From contig JBPCOJ010000022.1 of NCBI GenBank assembly GCA_051000345.1, positions 11,380 to 75,379 of the forward strand: DNA of 64,000 bases, given 5' to 3'. The translations under genes and the position numbers were made by a program. Source of the stretch: JBHENC01 sp051000345 (lineage in GTDB: Bacteria > Acidobacteriota > Blastocatellia > Pyrinomonadales > Pyrinomonadaceae). This document shows positions 18,735 to 27,816 of the stretch, one piece after another. Numbering within the stretch: the first letter of the stretch is position 1; each line of letters opens with the position of its first letter. Below the pieces are notes generated by a model. It had not been told where the DNA came from. It saw only the letters and a program-made list of their open reading frames with translations, and ran no database searches.

Positions 18735-20534
18735 TTACGCGATGCTCTTCGCTTCCTTATCTTTATTCCAATTCTTGAGGCGGACGGAGCCGGGGCGTAT
18801 CTGGCCGGATTCGCAGGCAGCAACGAGCGCTGCGACAACACGTTCGTCGTAGCGCGTGCCGACCAAGCTTTCGATGCGCGCGAGTGCGTCGCCGAAGTTC
18901 TTCGCCTTTTGGTACGGGCGATCCGTCGTCATCGCGTCGAAGGTGTCCGCGACGGAGATGATGCGGGCTTGCAGCGGGATTTCTTCGTCCTTTAAGCCTT
19001 GCGGGTAGCCGCCGCCGTTAATCATTTCGTGGTGCATATATATGCCGGGCAGAAATTCGCGCATCGCCGGAATCTGCGACATGATCTTGTGGCCTTTTTG
19101 CGGGTGCTGCTTCATCAACTCGAATTCATCATCGGTCAAAGCGGCGGGCTTCTTTAGGATGCGGTCGTCAATGCCGATCTTGCCGACATCGTGAAGCAAG
19201 GCGCTGATACGCACTTTTTCAATTTCTTCATCGGGCAAATCGAGGCGTTGCGCAATCGCTGTCGAGAAGCGTGCGACGCGTTCGGAGTGGCCGCGTGTGT
19301 AAGGGTCTTTGCCGTCGATGGCGGCGGCGAGCGCTTTGACTGTGCCGAGAAAAAGCTCGCGGTTTTCCTGCGCGGCGCGCTGCAAATCAGATATGAAACT
19401 TTCAACCTGATCCGTCATGCGATTGAAGGATTGACCCAGGTCGCCGAGTTCCGTGCGGCTCTTGACGTTGATGCGTTGCGAGAAATCGCCGCCTGCGATG
19501 CGGTGCGCGCCCTCAGCCAGCGCCTGCACGGGCTGCGTCATTTGCTTGGCGAAAAAGAAACCGATGAGCAATGCGAAAGTCGCAGCGAGTAGAGAGATGA
19601 AAAGCGTTTGCCGTCGCATGTCTGTGACGGATTGAAGCGCGGCGCGTTCGTCCTGAATCGCGATCACGCCGAGCCTCGTGTTGGCATCGAGTTCGGCGGT
19701 GGCGTAGGAGCCTAGCATTTCGACTTTGCGCCCGCCGCGTTCGGCTGTGAAAGGAGACAGCGCGGATTGAACCTGCGTGCCTGTCTCCTGCCAATCCTGC
19801 ACAACCTTAAGGTCTGTCATAGAGCGCTCGGCATAAGCGACGTGCTGATCGGGATGGGCAACCGCGCGCCCGTCGTTGTCCACTACAAAGACGATGGGCA
19901 AGCCTGCGTCGAGCAGTTCGCGCTCGCTCTTGGCGGTCGGCTGCTGCACGGCGCGAAAGACTTCCTGAAAGGAAATGATGGCGACGACAGCCGCGACGAC
20001 TTCCGTGCCGCTTGCGCCGCCGATGACGGGCGCGGCGATGGTCAATCCCATTTCCTGACCGGAGCGTATAATCTGCGGGCGTCCGACGATCACGCCGCGA
20101 CCACTAAGGCGCGCCAGCACTTCGCTGATGCGCTCATCCACTTCCTCGCGTTTAATAATATCGGGTTGAAAGGCTCTGTGTGCTTCGCCGCCGACGGGAA
20201 CGATGGCGAGCGCAATCAAATTCGGATCGTTCTGCAAAGCCTTCTGCAAGCGCACGTCCGCGCCTGCGTCACCAATGGCGCGCACGCCGCCCGCGAGTTC
20301 AAAGGCGCTCGCAAGCCCCGCTACCACGTCGCGGTAACGCTGCCCGTAGAGTTCAATCTGTCTGGCTTTGTCCTGCACGAGTTGCGCTTGATAGCGGCCT
20401 TCAATCGAACGCAATTCGTTCGCGCTGCGCCCGGACAAGAGCCAACCCGCGAGCGCGAGCGGCAGAAGGCCGATGACCAGCAGCATTCCTAGAACGATAT
20501 AAAGCAGGCGCACGCGCCTTGGGCTTTCAGCCAT
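18735..20534 (-). CDS. Membrane HD-GYP cyclic-di-GMP phosphodiesterase with Cache-like sensor and HAMP domain
   Basis: The 599-residue receptor has a first membrane segment near residues 9-30, then a periplasmic Cache-like sensor of about 270 residues. A second membrane segment near 310-330 leads into a HAMP linker (QMTQPVQALAEGAHRIAGGDFSQRI). The C-terminal HD-GYP domain (about 395-590) shows YTRGHSERVARFS, the HD pair in LLHDVGKIG, HPQKGHKIM, HHEMINGGGYP and ISVADTFDAMTTDRPY. The family hydrolyses c-di-GMP. The usual DG before GYP reads NG here, a substitution that keeps the metal-binding His and Asp residues. A c-di-GMP riboswitch at 53.5 kb shows that the cell reads this messenger. Confidence 0.93.
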   Translation of the reverse strand: MAESPRRVRLLYIVLGMLLVIGLLPLALAGWLLSGRSANELRSIEGRYQAQLVQDKARQIELYGQRYRDVVAGLASAFELAGGVRAIGDAGADVRLQKALQNDPNLIALAIVPVGGEAHRAFQPDIIKREEVDERISEVLARLSGRGVIVGRPQIIRSGQEMGLTIAAPVIGGASGTEVVAAVVAIISFQEVFRAVQQPTAKSERELLDAGLPIVFVVDNDGRAVAHPDQHVAYAERSMTDLKVVQDWQETGTQVQSALSPFTAERGGRKVEMLGSYATAELDANTRLGVIAIQDERAALQSVTDMRRQTLFISLLAATFALLIGFFFAKQMTQPVQALAEGAHRIAGGDFSQRINVKSRTELGDLGQSFNRMTDQVESFISDLQRAAQENRELFLGTVKALAAAIDGKDPYTRGHSERVARFSTAIAQRLDLPDEEIEKVRISALLHDVGKIGIDDRILKKPAALTDDEFELMKQHPQKGHKIMSQIPAMREFLPGIYMHHEMINGGGYPQGLKDEEIPLQARIISVADTFDAMTTDRPYQKAKNFGDALARIESLVGTRYDERVVAALVAACESGQIRPGSVRLKNWNKDKEAKSIA

Positions 20535-20895
20535 TGCGAGTTGTGTTAAGTATTGGTTCGGATCAAAAAGCTATTATAAGGCAGGAGAAAAAGCATCGTA
20601 AAGTACAACGTAAATCATTGCACGCCAACATTTTAAGCTGTGAAAGCGACGGTGTCAACATGTTTTATCCAAATTTAACCGAGCAGTCGCAGATTTTTGC
20701 CGCCGATCATTGGAATTTAAGAATCTCTGTTCCATAATTTCTAAAGCAAGGAAGAATCTGCGTTTTTCGTAAACGGCTATCGCCTGCGAAGCAGTGCGCG
20801 TAGTTTTATCAACCACACGGGCAAGCGGCGCGTCTAAGTTTGTGGGCGCGAAAGTATTAATGAAGCTGCCCTGTTCTTAAGAGAAAAGACGCACG
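20535..20895. other. Divergent intergenic region
   Basis: These 361 bases separate the divergent HD-GYP and ECF sigma genes. Apart from the candidate -10 box at 20573-20578, I see no RNA structure, repeat or small gene. An autoregulated ECF promoter for the sigma operon would be expected here, but I could not identify its hexamers with confidence. Confidence 0.3.
20573..20578 (-). promoter_or_regulatory. Candidate -10 box for the HD-GYP gene
   Basis: On the minus strand these bases read TATAAT, 39 bases ahead of the HD-GYP start at 20534. The -35 region at 17-18 bases spacing is a poor match, so this is only a possible sigma-70 promoter. Confidence 0.3.
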
Positions 20896-21489
20896 GTGCT
20901 GGAGCGCATGGATACGGCGATAAGCGATGAGCAAATCGTAGAGCAGGCTCTGACGGGCAATGCGGACGCCTTCGGCGAGATCGTGCGGCGCTGGGAGCGG
21001 CGCATCTACGCGCTCGCCTACGGAATGCTCGGACGCGAAGAAGACGCGCGTGATGCGACGCAGGAAACCTTCATCGCGGCCTTCCGAAGCTTGCGCGGCT
21101 TTCGCGGCGATGCGAAGGTTTCTTCGTGGCTGCACCGCATTGCGATCAATCAATGTATTACGCGGCAGCGTCGCGCAAAGGTACGCGGCGAATCTTCGCT
21201 CGAAGATGAAATTGAAAACGGCGAAAGCGTTTCCTTTTCTGCGCCCGCGCACGAATTGCCTGCGAGCGTGGTCGAGACACGGGAGCGGACGGAAGCCGTG
21301 CGGCGCGCCGTTCACGCGTTGCCGCAGGAGTTGCGCGAAGTAGTCCTCATGAAGGAGTTCGAGGAATTAACGTTTCAACAAATCGCCGATACGCTCAACG
21401 TTCCTTTGAGCACAGTCAAGAGCCGCCTTTACACAGCGCTCAAGCAATTGCGCATGAAACTCGCAAAGCACGGCGCGGAGGTCGTCTGA
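20896..21489 (+). CDS. ECF-type RNA polymerase sigma factor (RpoE-like)
   Basis: The 197-residue product has sigma region 2 at about 15-90 (DAFGEIVRRWERRIYALAYGML, then DATQETFIAAFRSLRGFRG) and region 4 at about 135-190 (LPQELREVVLMKEFEELTFQQIA, then VPLSTVKSRLYTALKQLR). The two are joined by a short linker with no region 3, which defines the ECF group. A GTG start is used, with AAGAGAAAAGA upstream; the ATG 12 bases later has GGAG too close to it. A zinc-finger anti-sigma factor follows after 3 bases and a Spy-like periplasmic protein comes next. This suggests an envelope-stress circuit. Confidence 0.94.
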   Translation: MLERMDTAISDEQIVEQALTGNADAFGEIVRRWERRIYALAYGMLGREEDARDATQETFIAAFRSLRGFRGDAKVSSWLHRIAINQCITRQRRAKVRGESSLEDEIENGESVSFSAPAHELPASVVETRERTEAVRRAVHALPQELREVVLMKEFEELTFQQIADTLNVPLSTVKSRLYTALKQLRMKLAKHGAEVV

Positions 21490-21492
21490 TAA

Positions 21493-22350
21493 ATGAATAA
21501 CAAAGATTTCGGAAACAAACAAAAGCACGCGGGTGATGCAAACAGTATGGCACACGCGCTTTCTTCGTGCGAACGCGCGAATGATCTGATCGCGTGCCTG
21601 TACAATGAAGCGACGGAAGCGGAAGCAAGAAGTTTCGCGGCGCACATGCGGGACTGCGCTGCGTGCCGCGCCGAATCCGCAGCGCTCGGCATGGTGCGCG
21701 AATCCATCGCCGCATGGCGCACGGAGTCTCTCGGATTTTCGAGCAGCACGGCGTTGCATCTAGAAAATGCGTTCGTTTCCGAAGCGGCGACGGAGACAAC
21801 GAACAACCGCGTGCGTGCGGCGTTTGCGGCGCTTCGTGAGTTCTTCACGGTTTCGCCCGCATGGATGAGTGCAGCGACGGCGTTCGCGGTGATTGCCGTT
21901 TGCGCGCTCGCGGCGATTGGCGTTTCAAATGCGGAGTTTAATTGGAACGCGGGCGGCGTTTCCTTTCGCACACACGTCGTGCCTGTGCGCGTCGTTGAAA
22001 AAACAGTTCAAGTAGAAAAGCCCTTGAACGTCGGTTACTCGGAAGAAGAATTGAATGCGCAGGTTGACGAGCGCGTGCAGCAAAGACTCGCCGAAATGAA
22101 TCTCGGGCAAATGAATCTTGCGCAGAAGCCGAAACAAGAGTTGGTTGCGGAAGTTGTGCCGACGGCGACAGCGCGTAAAGTTGTTAAGCGAAACACGGCG
22201 AGTCCGCCGCTAATCATTGCCAGCGCTAATTCTTCCGTGCAGCCGAAAAATTATAATGCACCCTTGCCGCGCGCCAACCGCGTGGAGATTGCCGACGAAA
22301 AAGACTTGCCGCGTCTTTCCGATTTGTTGAAGGACGGAAGCGAAAGATAA
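21493..22350 (+). CDS. Membrane anti-sigma factor with zinc-finger (ZAS-type) domain
   Basis: The 285-residue product has an N-terminal anti-sigma zinc finger: a conserved Cys region followed by HMRDCAAC (H-x3-C-x2-C) near residues 51-58. One membrane segment (about 118-140, MSAATAFAVIAVCALAAIGV) separates this from a periplasmic part with a short charged/coiled region (EEELNAQVDERVQQRLAEMN). The gene starts 3 bases after the sigma gene. The expected role is to hold the ECF sigma factor at the membrane until an envelope signal releases it. The signal and any protease are not encoded here. Confidence 0.87.
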   Translation: MNNKDFGNKQKHAGDANSMAHALSSCERANDLIACLYNEATEAEARSFAAHMRDCAACRAESAALGMVRESIAAWRTESLGFSSSTALHLENAFVSEAATETTNNRVRAAFAALREFFTVSPAWMSAATAFAVIAVCALAAIGVSNAEFNWNAGGVSFRTHVVPVRVVEKTVQVEKPLNVGYSEEELNAQVDERVQQRLAEMNLGQMNLAQKPKQELVAEVVPTATARKVVKRNTASPPLIIASANSSVQPKNYNAPLPRANRVEIADEKDLPRLSDLLKDGSER

Positions 22351-22393
22351 CGTTCGTCACTGTGTGCGTGCGCAGGCATTTGTGGAAATAAAA

Positions 22394-23122
22394 ATGCAGG
22401 AAAAGAAAATCCAAAACCGCATAGGCAATTCAAGACTAGCCGCTTTCGTTTTATGTCTTGCTGCTTTTGCGCCTTGCGTCGCAGCACAGGTTAAAGCGCA
22501 GACGAACGGCGGCAGCGCGGCATCCGTAAACACTGCGCCGCAAACAAACAGTGCGCAAAATGCTGATCGTCAAAATCCCGATTTTCAAATTGAAAAGCCA
22601 ATTGATCTTTTTCGCGCGCTGAATTTATCGGCGGATCAGCAAGCGCAGATTAAAGCGATCAGAAGACAAAACAGGGAAGCACGCATCATTGCCTCCGAGC
22701 GTCTGCAACGCGCCCAACGCGAGCTTGACGAAGCGATCTACGCCGACAATGTAAATGTAGCGAGTGTCGCGGAGCGCCGGAGCGAATTGGCAGCGGCGCA
22801 AAGCGAAAGTGTTCGCATAGAGACGCAGGGACAACTGAATATCCGCCGCGTGCTGACGCCTGAACAACTCGCAACCCTGCGCACTTTGCGGCAGCAGGCA
22901 CGCGCTGCTCGCCAAGCCAGACGAGCCGCACAGCAGCAGCAGCAAGCGCCGCCGCCGCGTGTGGAGAACGCAAACAGTCAAGGTCAGCGTTCGCCTGACC
23001 GTTTTGAAAACCGCCGCCGCGACATGCCCGGAAACGCTCCCGCCGGGCGCAGCAACGCTCGTCCGCCGCGCGTTCTGCGCGAGCGGCCTGCCAGACTGCC
23101 GCGCCGCCTTCTGCGCCCGTAG
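22394..23122 (+). CDS. Spy/CpxP-like periplasmic protein
   Basis: The 242-residue product starts at ATG 22394, chosen because GGAA lies 6 bases upstream and a normal signal peptide follows (RLAAFVLCLAAFAPCVAAQ). Residues about 75-185 resemble Spy/CpxP: LNLSADQQAQIKAIRRQNR near the start and LTPEQLATLRTLRQQ near the end match the LTxxQ pattern of that helical chaperone family. The tail is very rich in Gln, Arg and Pro and is probably disordered. Its place behind an ECF sigma/anti-sigma pair fits the role of a periplasmic chaperone or stress-sensor target. A perfect hairpin follows the stop. Confidence 0.8.
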   Translation: MQEKKIQNRIGNSRLAAFVLCLAAFAPCVAAQVKAQTNGGSAASVNTAPQTNSAQNADRQNPDFQIEKPIDLFRALNLSADQQAQIKAIRRQNREARIIASERLQRAQRELDEAIYADNVNVASVAERRSELAAAQSESVRIETQGQLNIRRVLTPEQLATLRTLRQQARAARQARRAAQQQQQAPPPRVENANSQGQRSPDRFENRRRDMPGNAPAGRSNARPPRVLRERPARLPRRLLRP

Positions 23123-23150
23123 CAGCTTTCCAGAGTGCTTTGTAGAATTA

Positions 23151-23187
23151 CAGGCAGCCGATTCTTGATTGAAGAATCGGCTGCCTG
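23151..23187 (+). terminator. Perfect 16-bp hairpin after the sigma operon
   Basis: Arms 23151-23166 and 23172-23187 are perfectly complementary with a 5-base loop, 28 bases past the Spy-like stop. The bases that follow are only moderately T-rich, so it may need Rho or act mainly as an RNA-end stabiliser. Confidence 0.7.
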
Positions 23188-23457
23188 CACGTTTGCGTTT
23201 ATCATTGCCGATGTGCGCAATAATCAATGATACGACGAACAAGCAATCCGACGGGCGACGGGCGGCGTTTAGTGCTTGACGCATCACACACATTTTGCGC
23301 ATCATAGGCGGACGATATTAACTTATGCGCCGGATGCCATTCGACAAGCGATCCGTTTCAGCGCGTTCTTATTAAAATTTCCACGGCTTTCGATAATGTT
23401 CCCGCTCGTCGAGCGTTATCGCACGCACTTGTATAAAACTCGTTTCTTAATTTACGA
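23188..23457. other. Gap before the Mla operon
   Basis: These 270 bases lie between the hairpin and mlaE and should contain the Mla operon promoter. I see no clear hexamer pair, no Shine-Dalgarno before mlaE, no repeat and no small gene. Confidence 0.25.
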
Positions 23458-24225
23458 ATGAACATTGCCGCGCGCGCGCTGTTGGAATTGCAGGAAACGA
23501 CGTTACTGGCGTGGCGCGCGGCGCGCGGGCTATTCCGTCGCCCGTTGTATATCGCCGAAACCATCGCGCAGATGGATGCCATCGGCGTCGGCTCTTTGAC
23601 AATTATTTTGTTGACTGGATTTTTCACGGGCGCCGTGCTGACGCTGCAAACTTACCCGACGCTGAAATCTTACGGCGCAGAAAATCAAACAGGCTATTTG
23701 GTAGCGCTTTCGCTGGTGCGCGAATTGGGGCCTGTGCTGACGGCTTTGATGGTCACGGGACGCGTCGGTTCGGCCATCTCCGCCGAACTCGGTTCGATGA
23801 CCGTTTCGCAGCAGATTGACGCGATGCGCGCTCTCGGCACAGACCCTGTGCGCAAACTCGTCGCGCCTCGCCTCATCGCGCTGCTGGTTACCTTGCCGAT
23901 GTTGACGGTGATTGCGGATGTGATGGGCATCGGCGGCGGTCTGGCAGTCGCGTCCTCTCTTTACAATCAATCGACCGGCACGTTCTTTTCAGCATTGCGC
24001 CAGGGCATCACGACCGAAGATATTATCGGCGGCATCATCAAGCCTGTGGTGTTCGCGTTGATTATCGCAACCATCGCCTGCCGCAAAGGTTTGAGCACGG
24101 AGGGCGGCACAGTCGGCGTCGGGCGTTCGACGACGCAGGCCGTCGTGCTCGCTTCAATCGTCGTCATCGTCACGGACTTCTTTCTCGCAAAAGGCTTGCA
24201 AACGCTTTTAGGCTTGCCCCAGTAA
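23458..24225 (+). CDS. mlaE: MlaE-type ABC lipid transport permease
   Basis: The 255-residue inner-membrane permease belongs to the MlaE/YrbE family, which moves phospholipids between the inner and outer membranes. It shows five or so hydrophobic segments and family blocks: IGVGSLTIILLTGFFTGAVL, LVRELGPVLTALMVTGRVGSA, AELGSMTVSQQIDAMRALGTDP and an EGGTVGVGRSTTQAVV segment near the end. It heads an operon with an MlaF-type ATPase and an MCE substrate-binding protein. No MlaB or MlaC is in the window. Confidence 0.95.
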   Translation: MNIAARALLELQETTLLAWRAARGLFRRPLYIAETIAQMDAIGVGSLTIILLTGFFTGAVLTLQTYPTLKSYGAENQTGYLVALSLVRELGPVLTALMVTGRVGSAISAELGSMTVSQQIDAMRALGTDPVRKLVAPRLIALLVTLPMLTVIADVMGIGGGLAVASSLYNQSTGTFFSALRQGITTEDIIGGIIKPVVFALIIATIACRKGLSTEGGTVGVGRSTTQAVVLASIVVIVTDFFLAKGLQTLLGLPQ

Positions 24226-24258
24226 AGACAATATCAGGTACAAACGCGGACGAGTTAT

Positions 24259-25176
24259 ATGGTTTCAACGAACATCGAAACGCCGCCGCCAAACGAGCAG
24301 GCGAACATAGACAATCAAGTAAGCGAAAACGCCGCCGACTCGACCTTCGCAGAGGTGGACGATCTCAAACGCATCGTGCCTGCCATCGAATTTCAAGATG
24401 TGCATCTCGCGTTCGGCGAGCACAAAATCTTGAACGGCCTGACCTTCAAAGTGTTGAAGGGCGAAACAAAATTGATTCTCGGCGGCTCCGGCGGCGGCAA
24501 ATCTACGATCATTAAACTCGTGCTCGGACTTCTCAGGCCCGACGCCGGAAAGGTTTTCGTCGAAGGCGAAGATATTACAGACCACACGGAAGAACAGATG
24601 ATGAGCGTGCGCCGTAAAATCGGCATGGTTTTTCAGGAAGGCGCGCTCTTCGATTCGCTCTCGGTTTACGATAACGTCGCCTTCAAGCTTCACGAGCAGG
24701 GTAGGCCCGAAGAAGAAATCGAGCCGGAAGTGCGCCGTATGCTTCAGTTCGTCGATCTCGAAGATGCGATTGATAAAATGCCTATCGAGCTTTCGGGCGG
24801 TATGCGCCGCCGCGTAGGGATTGCGCGCGCTCTCGTCGGCGATCCGAAAATCGTGCTGTTCGATGAGCCGACTGCCGGACTCGATCCGCCGACGGCGCGC
24901 ACGATTTGCGAATTAGCGATGAAGCTGCGCGATCTGGAAGACGTGTCTTCGATTTTCGTGACGCACGAAATGAATAATCTGGATTATCTTTGTTCAGAAT
25001 ACACCGTTGTCAATGACGCCGGTGAAGTCGTCTTTGAACAGGAAGGCGAGCGCTTGTGCCTCATCAATACCAAAGTTTTGATGATCCGCGACGGCGAGAA
25101 AATCTTCAGCGGCACAGACGAAAGCCTGCGCAAAGCCGAAGACCCGTACATTCAAAAATTTCTACATGGACGCTAA
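24259..25176 (+). CDS. mlaF: MlaF-type ABC transporter ATP-binding protein
   Basis: This 305-residue ATPase powers the MlaE permease. It shows Walker A GGSGGGKST near residues 74-82, the Q-loop in VFQEGALFDSL, the ABC signature LSGGMRRRVGIARAL and Walker B IVLFDEPTAGLD. A His-containing switch THEMNN follows. The first 45 residues are an acidic, probably unstructured extension before the nucleotide-binding fold. It lies 33 bases after mlaE. Confidence 0.95.
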   Translation: MVSTNIETPPPNEQANIDNQVSENAADSTFAEVDDLKRIVPAIEFQDVHLAFGEHKILNGLTFKVLKGETKLILGGSGGGKSTIIKLVLGLLRPDAGKVFVEGEDITDHTEEQMMSVRRKIGMVFQEGALFDSLSVYDNVAFKLHEQGRPEEEIEPEVRRMLQFVDLEDAIDKMPIELSGGMRRRVGIARALVGDPKIVLFDEPTAGLDPPTARTICELAMKLRDLEDVSSIFVTHEMNNLDYLCSEYTVVNDAGEVVFEQEGERLCLINTKVLMIRDGEKIFSGTDESLRKAEDPYIQKFLHGR

Positions 25177-25275
25177 AAAAGGAGAAGTCACTAGACGGAA
25201 ATCAGTAGACAGAATAAAACAAGACCGAAGCGATCAGCCGCAACGCAACCGCTGCCGTTTCTTCATTCTGGCTTC

Positions 25276-25298
25276 TGACTACTGACTACTGACTACTG
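25276..25298. repeat. Tandem 7-bp repeat just upstream of the MCE gene
   Basis: The unit TGACTAC occurs three times in a row and runs into TG, ending 4 bases before the ATG of the MCE gene. No Shine-Dalgarno is visible there, so the repeat sits where one would be expected. Confidence 0.85.
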
Positions 25299-25302
25299 TT
25301 TT

Positions 25303-26451
25303 ATGCCCCCAACAAAAAGAAACATCGGCTTCAGCGAACTGCGCGTCGGAATATTTGTCGTCGGAGCGATTCTCGTATTGATTTTTCTGATCCTGAACGC
25401 TTCGGGCGACATCTCTTTTTTCAAAAGCAAGCTTCATGTCCGCGCGCAGTTTGCCAATGCGGACGGTTTGCATACCGGTTCGGAAGTGCGTCTGGCGGGC
25501 GTGCGCGTCGGCAAAGTCGATGATGTAAAACTGCTTCAGCCCACTGCCGATCCTGCCGCGCCGAAGGTCGAAGTCAAAATCGCGCTCGACGGCAAAATCG
25601 ACGGCGTTCCCATCTCGGACAGAATTCGCAAGGATTCTGTGGCGCAACTCGCTTCGCCCGGACTGCTCGGCAACGAAAAATTAATCAGCATCACGCCGGG
25701 AACATCCGCCAGTCAGCCCATCAAGGAAAATGATCTTCTGACTCCCGCGCCGCAATCGAGCACCATCACGGATTTGACGCAATCAGGTGCCGATCTCACC
25801 AAGCAATTAAACGAGGTCGCCGCGCAGATAAACGACATTACGCGCAAGGTCAACGAAGGGCCGGGTACGGCGAGCCGACTGCTCAACGACGAAGCGCTCT
25901 ACAATAATTTGAACGCGACGATCCGCGAAACGCAGGGCATCGCGGCGCAACTGAGAAACGGGCAGGGTTCCGCCGGAAAGTTTCTCAATGATCCGGCGCT
26001 TTACAACAGCCTCAACAGCACGACGGCGCAGCTCGAAGGCATCGCGCAGGATTTACGGCGCGGGCGCGGCACCGCCGGAAAACTCTTTACGGACGAAGCG
26101 CTCTACAACAACGCGAACGCCACCATCGCGCGGCTCAATACTTCCGTCGATAAGGTGGACGCGATCATCGCAGACTTGCGCGCCGGGCGCGGCACTGCCG
26201 GAAAGCTTCTGACAGACGAAAGCGTTTACAACGACGCGCGCGCCGCCATCGCGCGCTTTAACACAGCCGCCGAGCGCATCGACAACGTTATCGCGGGCGT
26301 GCAGCGCGGCGAAGGCACAGCCGGAAAACTTCTCACCGACGATCAGCTTTACTCGAACGTCAACCAGCTATCTTCTGAAAGCGTCAAGCTGATTTACGAC
26401 TTTCGCCAGAACCCGAAGAAATATCTGACGATTAAATTTCAGCTATTCTAA
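25303..26451 (+). CDS. mlaD: MCE-domain lipid-binding protein (MlaD type) with repeated C-terminal region
   Basis: The 382-residue product has a single N-terminal membrane anchor (residues about 13-32) and an MCE domain at about 40-130 (NADGLHTGSEVRLAGVRVGKVD). The MCE domain binds and hands over lipids in MlaD and Mce complexes. Residues about 185-365 form five similar units of 35-41 residues, each built on a G-x-G-T/S-A-x-K/R-L/F-L-x-D-x-x-L/V-Y-N core. These predict a helical rod across the periplasm. A 126-base gap with a 7-bp repeat separates it from mlaF, wider than the mlaE-mlaF spacing. Confidence 0.92.
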   Translation: MPPTKRNIGFSELRVGIFVVGAILVLIFLILNASGDISFFKSKLHVRAQFANADGLHTGSEVRLAGVRVGKVDDVKLLQPTADPAAPKVEVKIALDGKIDGVPISDRIRKDSVAQLASPGLLGNEKLISITPGTSASQPIKENDLLTPAPQSSTITDLTQSGADLTKQLNEVAAQINDITRKVNEGPGTASRLLNDEALYNNLNATIRETQGIAAQLRNGQGSAGKFLNDPALYNSLNSTTAQLEGIAQDLRRGRGTAGKLFTDEALYNNANATIARLNTSVDKVDAIIADLRAGRGTAGKLLTDESVYNDARAAIARFNTAAERIDNVIAGVQRGEGTAGKLLTDDQLYSNVNQLSSESVKLIYDFRQNPKKYLTIKFQLF

Positions 26452-26479
26452 ATAGAGCAATGAGCTGCGAGAGGAGTCT

Positions 26480-27622
26480 TTAACTTCGCTTCTCCTGCAC
26501 CAGCACTTGAAAGCTCCCGCTCATGCGTTCCGGCAAAATCATTTCGCGCGCCTCTAGCCGCAAGCGCGTGCGTTCGGCTTCAGTCGGCGCTCTTGCGGCT
26601 TCGCGTTCGAGCATTTCCAGCAGTCCGGCCTGCAACAAAAATTCATCCTGACGCGCAAAGAGAATCGTCTGCAAGCCTGCTTCGTCGCCTGCCTCTTTGA
26701 TGTGTGTCCAATCAATCGTGCTCGTCAAATCCTGTTCGCCGGGACAACTCAATAAGTTCTCTGCAAATTGATGGCGACGAATCGCGCGCAATGTTCCTGT
26801 TAAGCGATGCGGTGGATTGCGTAGCCCTGCTGTTTCTGCGCCGTAATCAACCGTAACGACGTAACCCTTCTGCACAAGCTTGCCAACGCGCCTGATATAA
26901 TCCGCCGCCGCCAAATTCACTTCTATAATTTGTTTCTCAATCAATTCGTTCGGCTTGCCTTCAAAGAATTCAGCGAGGCGCGCCTTCGATAGTTTGCCTG
27001 TCTTCCAATAGAAATTTTCGTGCTCGTCAACGTCCACATAAAGCTCCAGAAAATCGCCGCCGCTGAACTGTATGCGATGGATAGGGAACGCATCGAGCAA
27101 TTCGTTGGAAAAGAAAATGCACGGCTCATTGAAAATTTTTGTCTCCGCGAGACGACGAAACTCTACGCGCTCGCCGAAGTGCGCAAGCCGATCCGCCGCC
27201 CGCCCGCGCGCATCGCTGCTCGCTTCATCTATGACATAGAGCGTGGCCTGAAAAACGCGCGGGTAATCTTGCCTTAACGCTTCGAGCAATCCGCGCGCAA
27301 AATCGCCCGCTCCCGCTCCCGCTTCAAAGATCGTCCAGCGCGTGGGCGCACCGAGTTTTTCGTAAAGAGCAGCGAAATAATTAGCGAAGGTGATTGCGAA
27401 GAGGGAACTGCTTTCCGGGCTGGTGCGATAGTCGCCCGCGCGTCCCCATCTGGCAATGTTCGATTGTTGATAATAGCCGCCGCGTTCGTCGTACAAAGCC
27501 GCTTGCATGAAATCACGAAACGTAATCGCGCCCTTCAGTCGAATGCGCGCGCGAAGGCGTTCGGCGAGCGGCGGCGCATCACGAAATGCGTTGCCTTGTA
27601 CGAATTCGCGATCGTTCATCAA
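26480..27622 (-). CDS. MidA/NDUFAF7-type SAM-dependent methyltransferase (DUF185)
   Basis: The 380-residue product belongs to the COG1565 family, whose mitochondrial member methylates an arginine in respiratory complex I. Diagnostic pieces are ITFRDFMQAALYDERGGYY near the start, the SAM-binding motif FEAGAGAGDFARGLL, FFSNELLDAFPIHRIQF and VTVDYGAE. Length is normal. Its stop faces the MCE gene across 28 bases. Bacterial substrates of this family are not established, so the target is open. It may be cotranscribed with the DinB gene, whose stop lies 194 bases upstream. Confidence 0.93.
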   Translation of the reverse strand: MMNDREFVQGNAFRDAPPLAERLRARIRLKGAITFRDFMQAALYDERGGYYQQSNIARWGRAGDYRTSPESSSLFAITFANYFAALYEKLGAPTRWTIFEAGAGAGDFARGLLEALRQDYPRVFQATLYVIDEASSDARGRAADRLAHFGERVEFRRLAETKIFNEPCIFFSNELLDAFPIHRIQFSGGDFLELYVDVDEHENFYWKTGKLSKARLAEFFEGKPNELIEKQIIEVNLAAADYIRRVGKLVQKGYVVTVDYGAETAGLRNPPHRLTGTLRAIRRHQFAENLLSCPGEQDLTSTIDWTHIKEAGDEAGLQTILFARQDEFLLQAGLLEMLEREAARAPTEAERTRLRLEAREMILPERMSGSFQVLVQEKRS

Positions 27623-27816
27623 TCGGATTTATTTCGTGTGCGTCAGGCTCGGAAAGCTTTTGTGATTGCGGCGCGGCAAAGGAACGCGGCGTTTAATCGC
27701 GCTCGTCCTTGAGCAGTCGCGTGGTGTTTTCCGTAACGCTGGCGGGCGGAATTATTTCGGCATCCTCTTTGAGAGAATGGTACGAGCCGCGCGCGCGCAA
27801 AGTTCCAAATGCGAAA

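Noticed and set aside
27693..27816. Possible short minus-strand peptide ending ASVTENTTRLLKDERD
   Set aside because: The tail looks protein-like, but no start codon with a ribosome site lies between the DinB stop and this segment. Kept only as a note.
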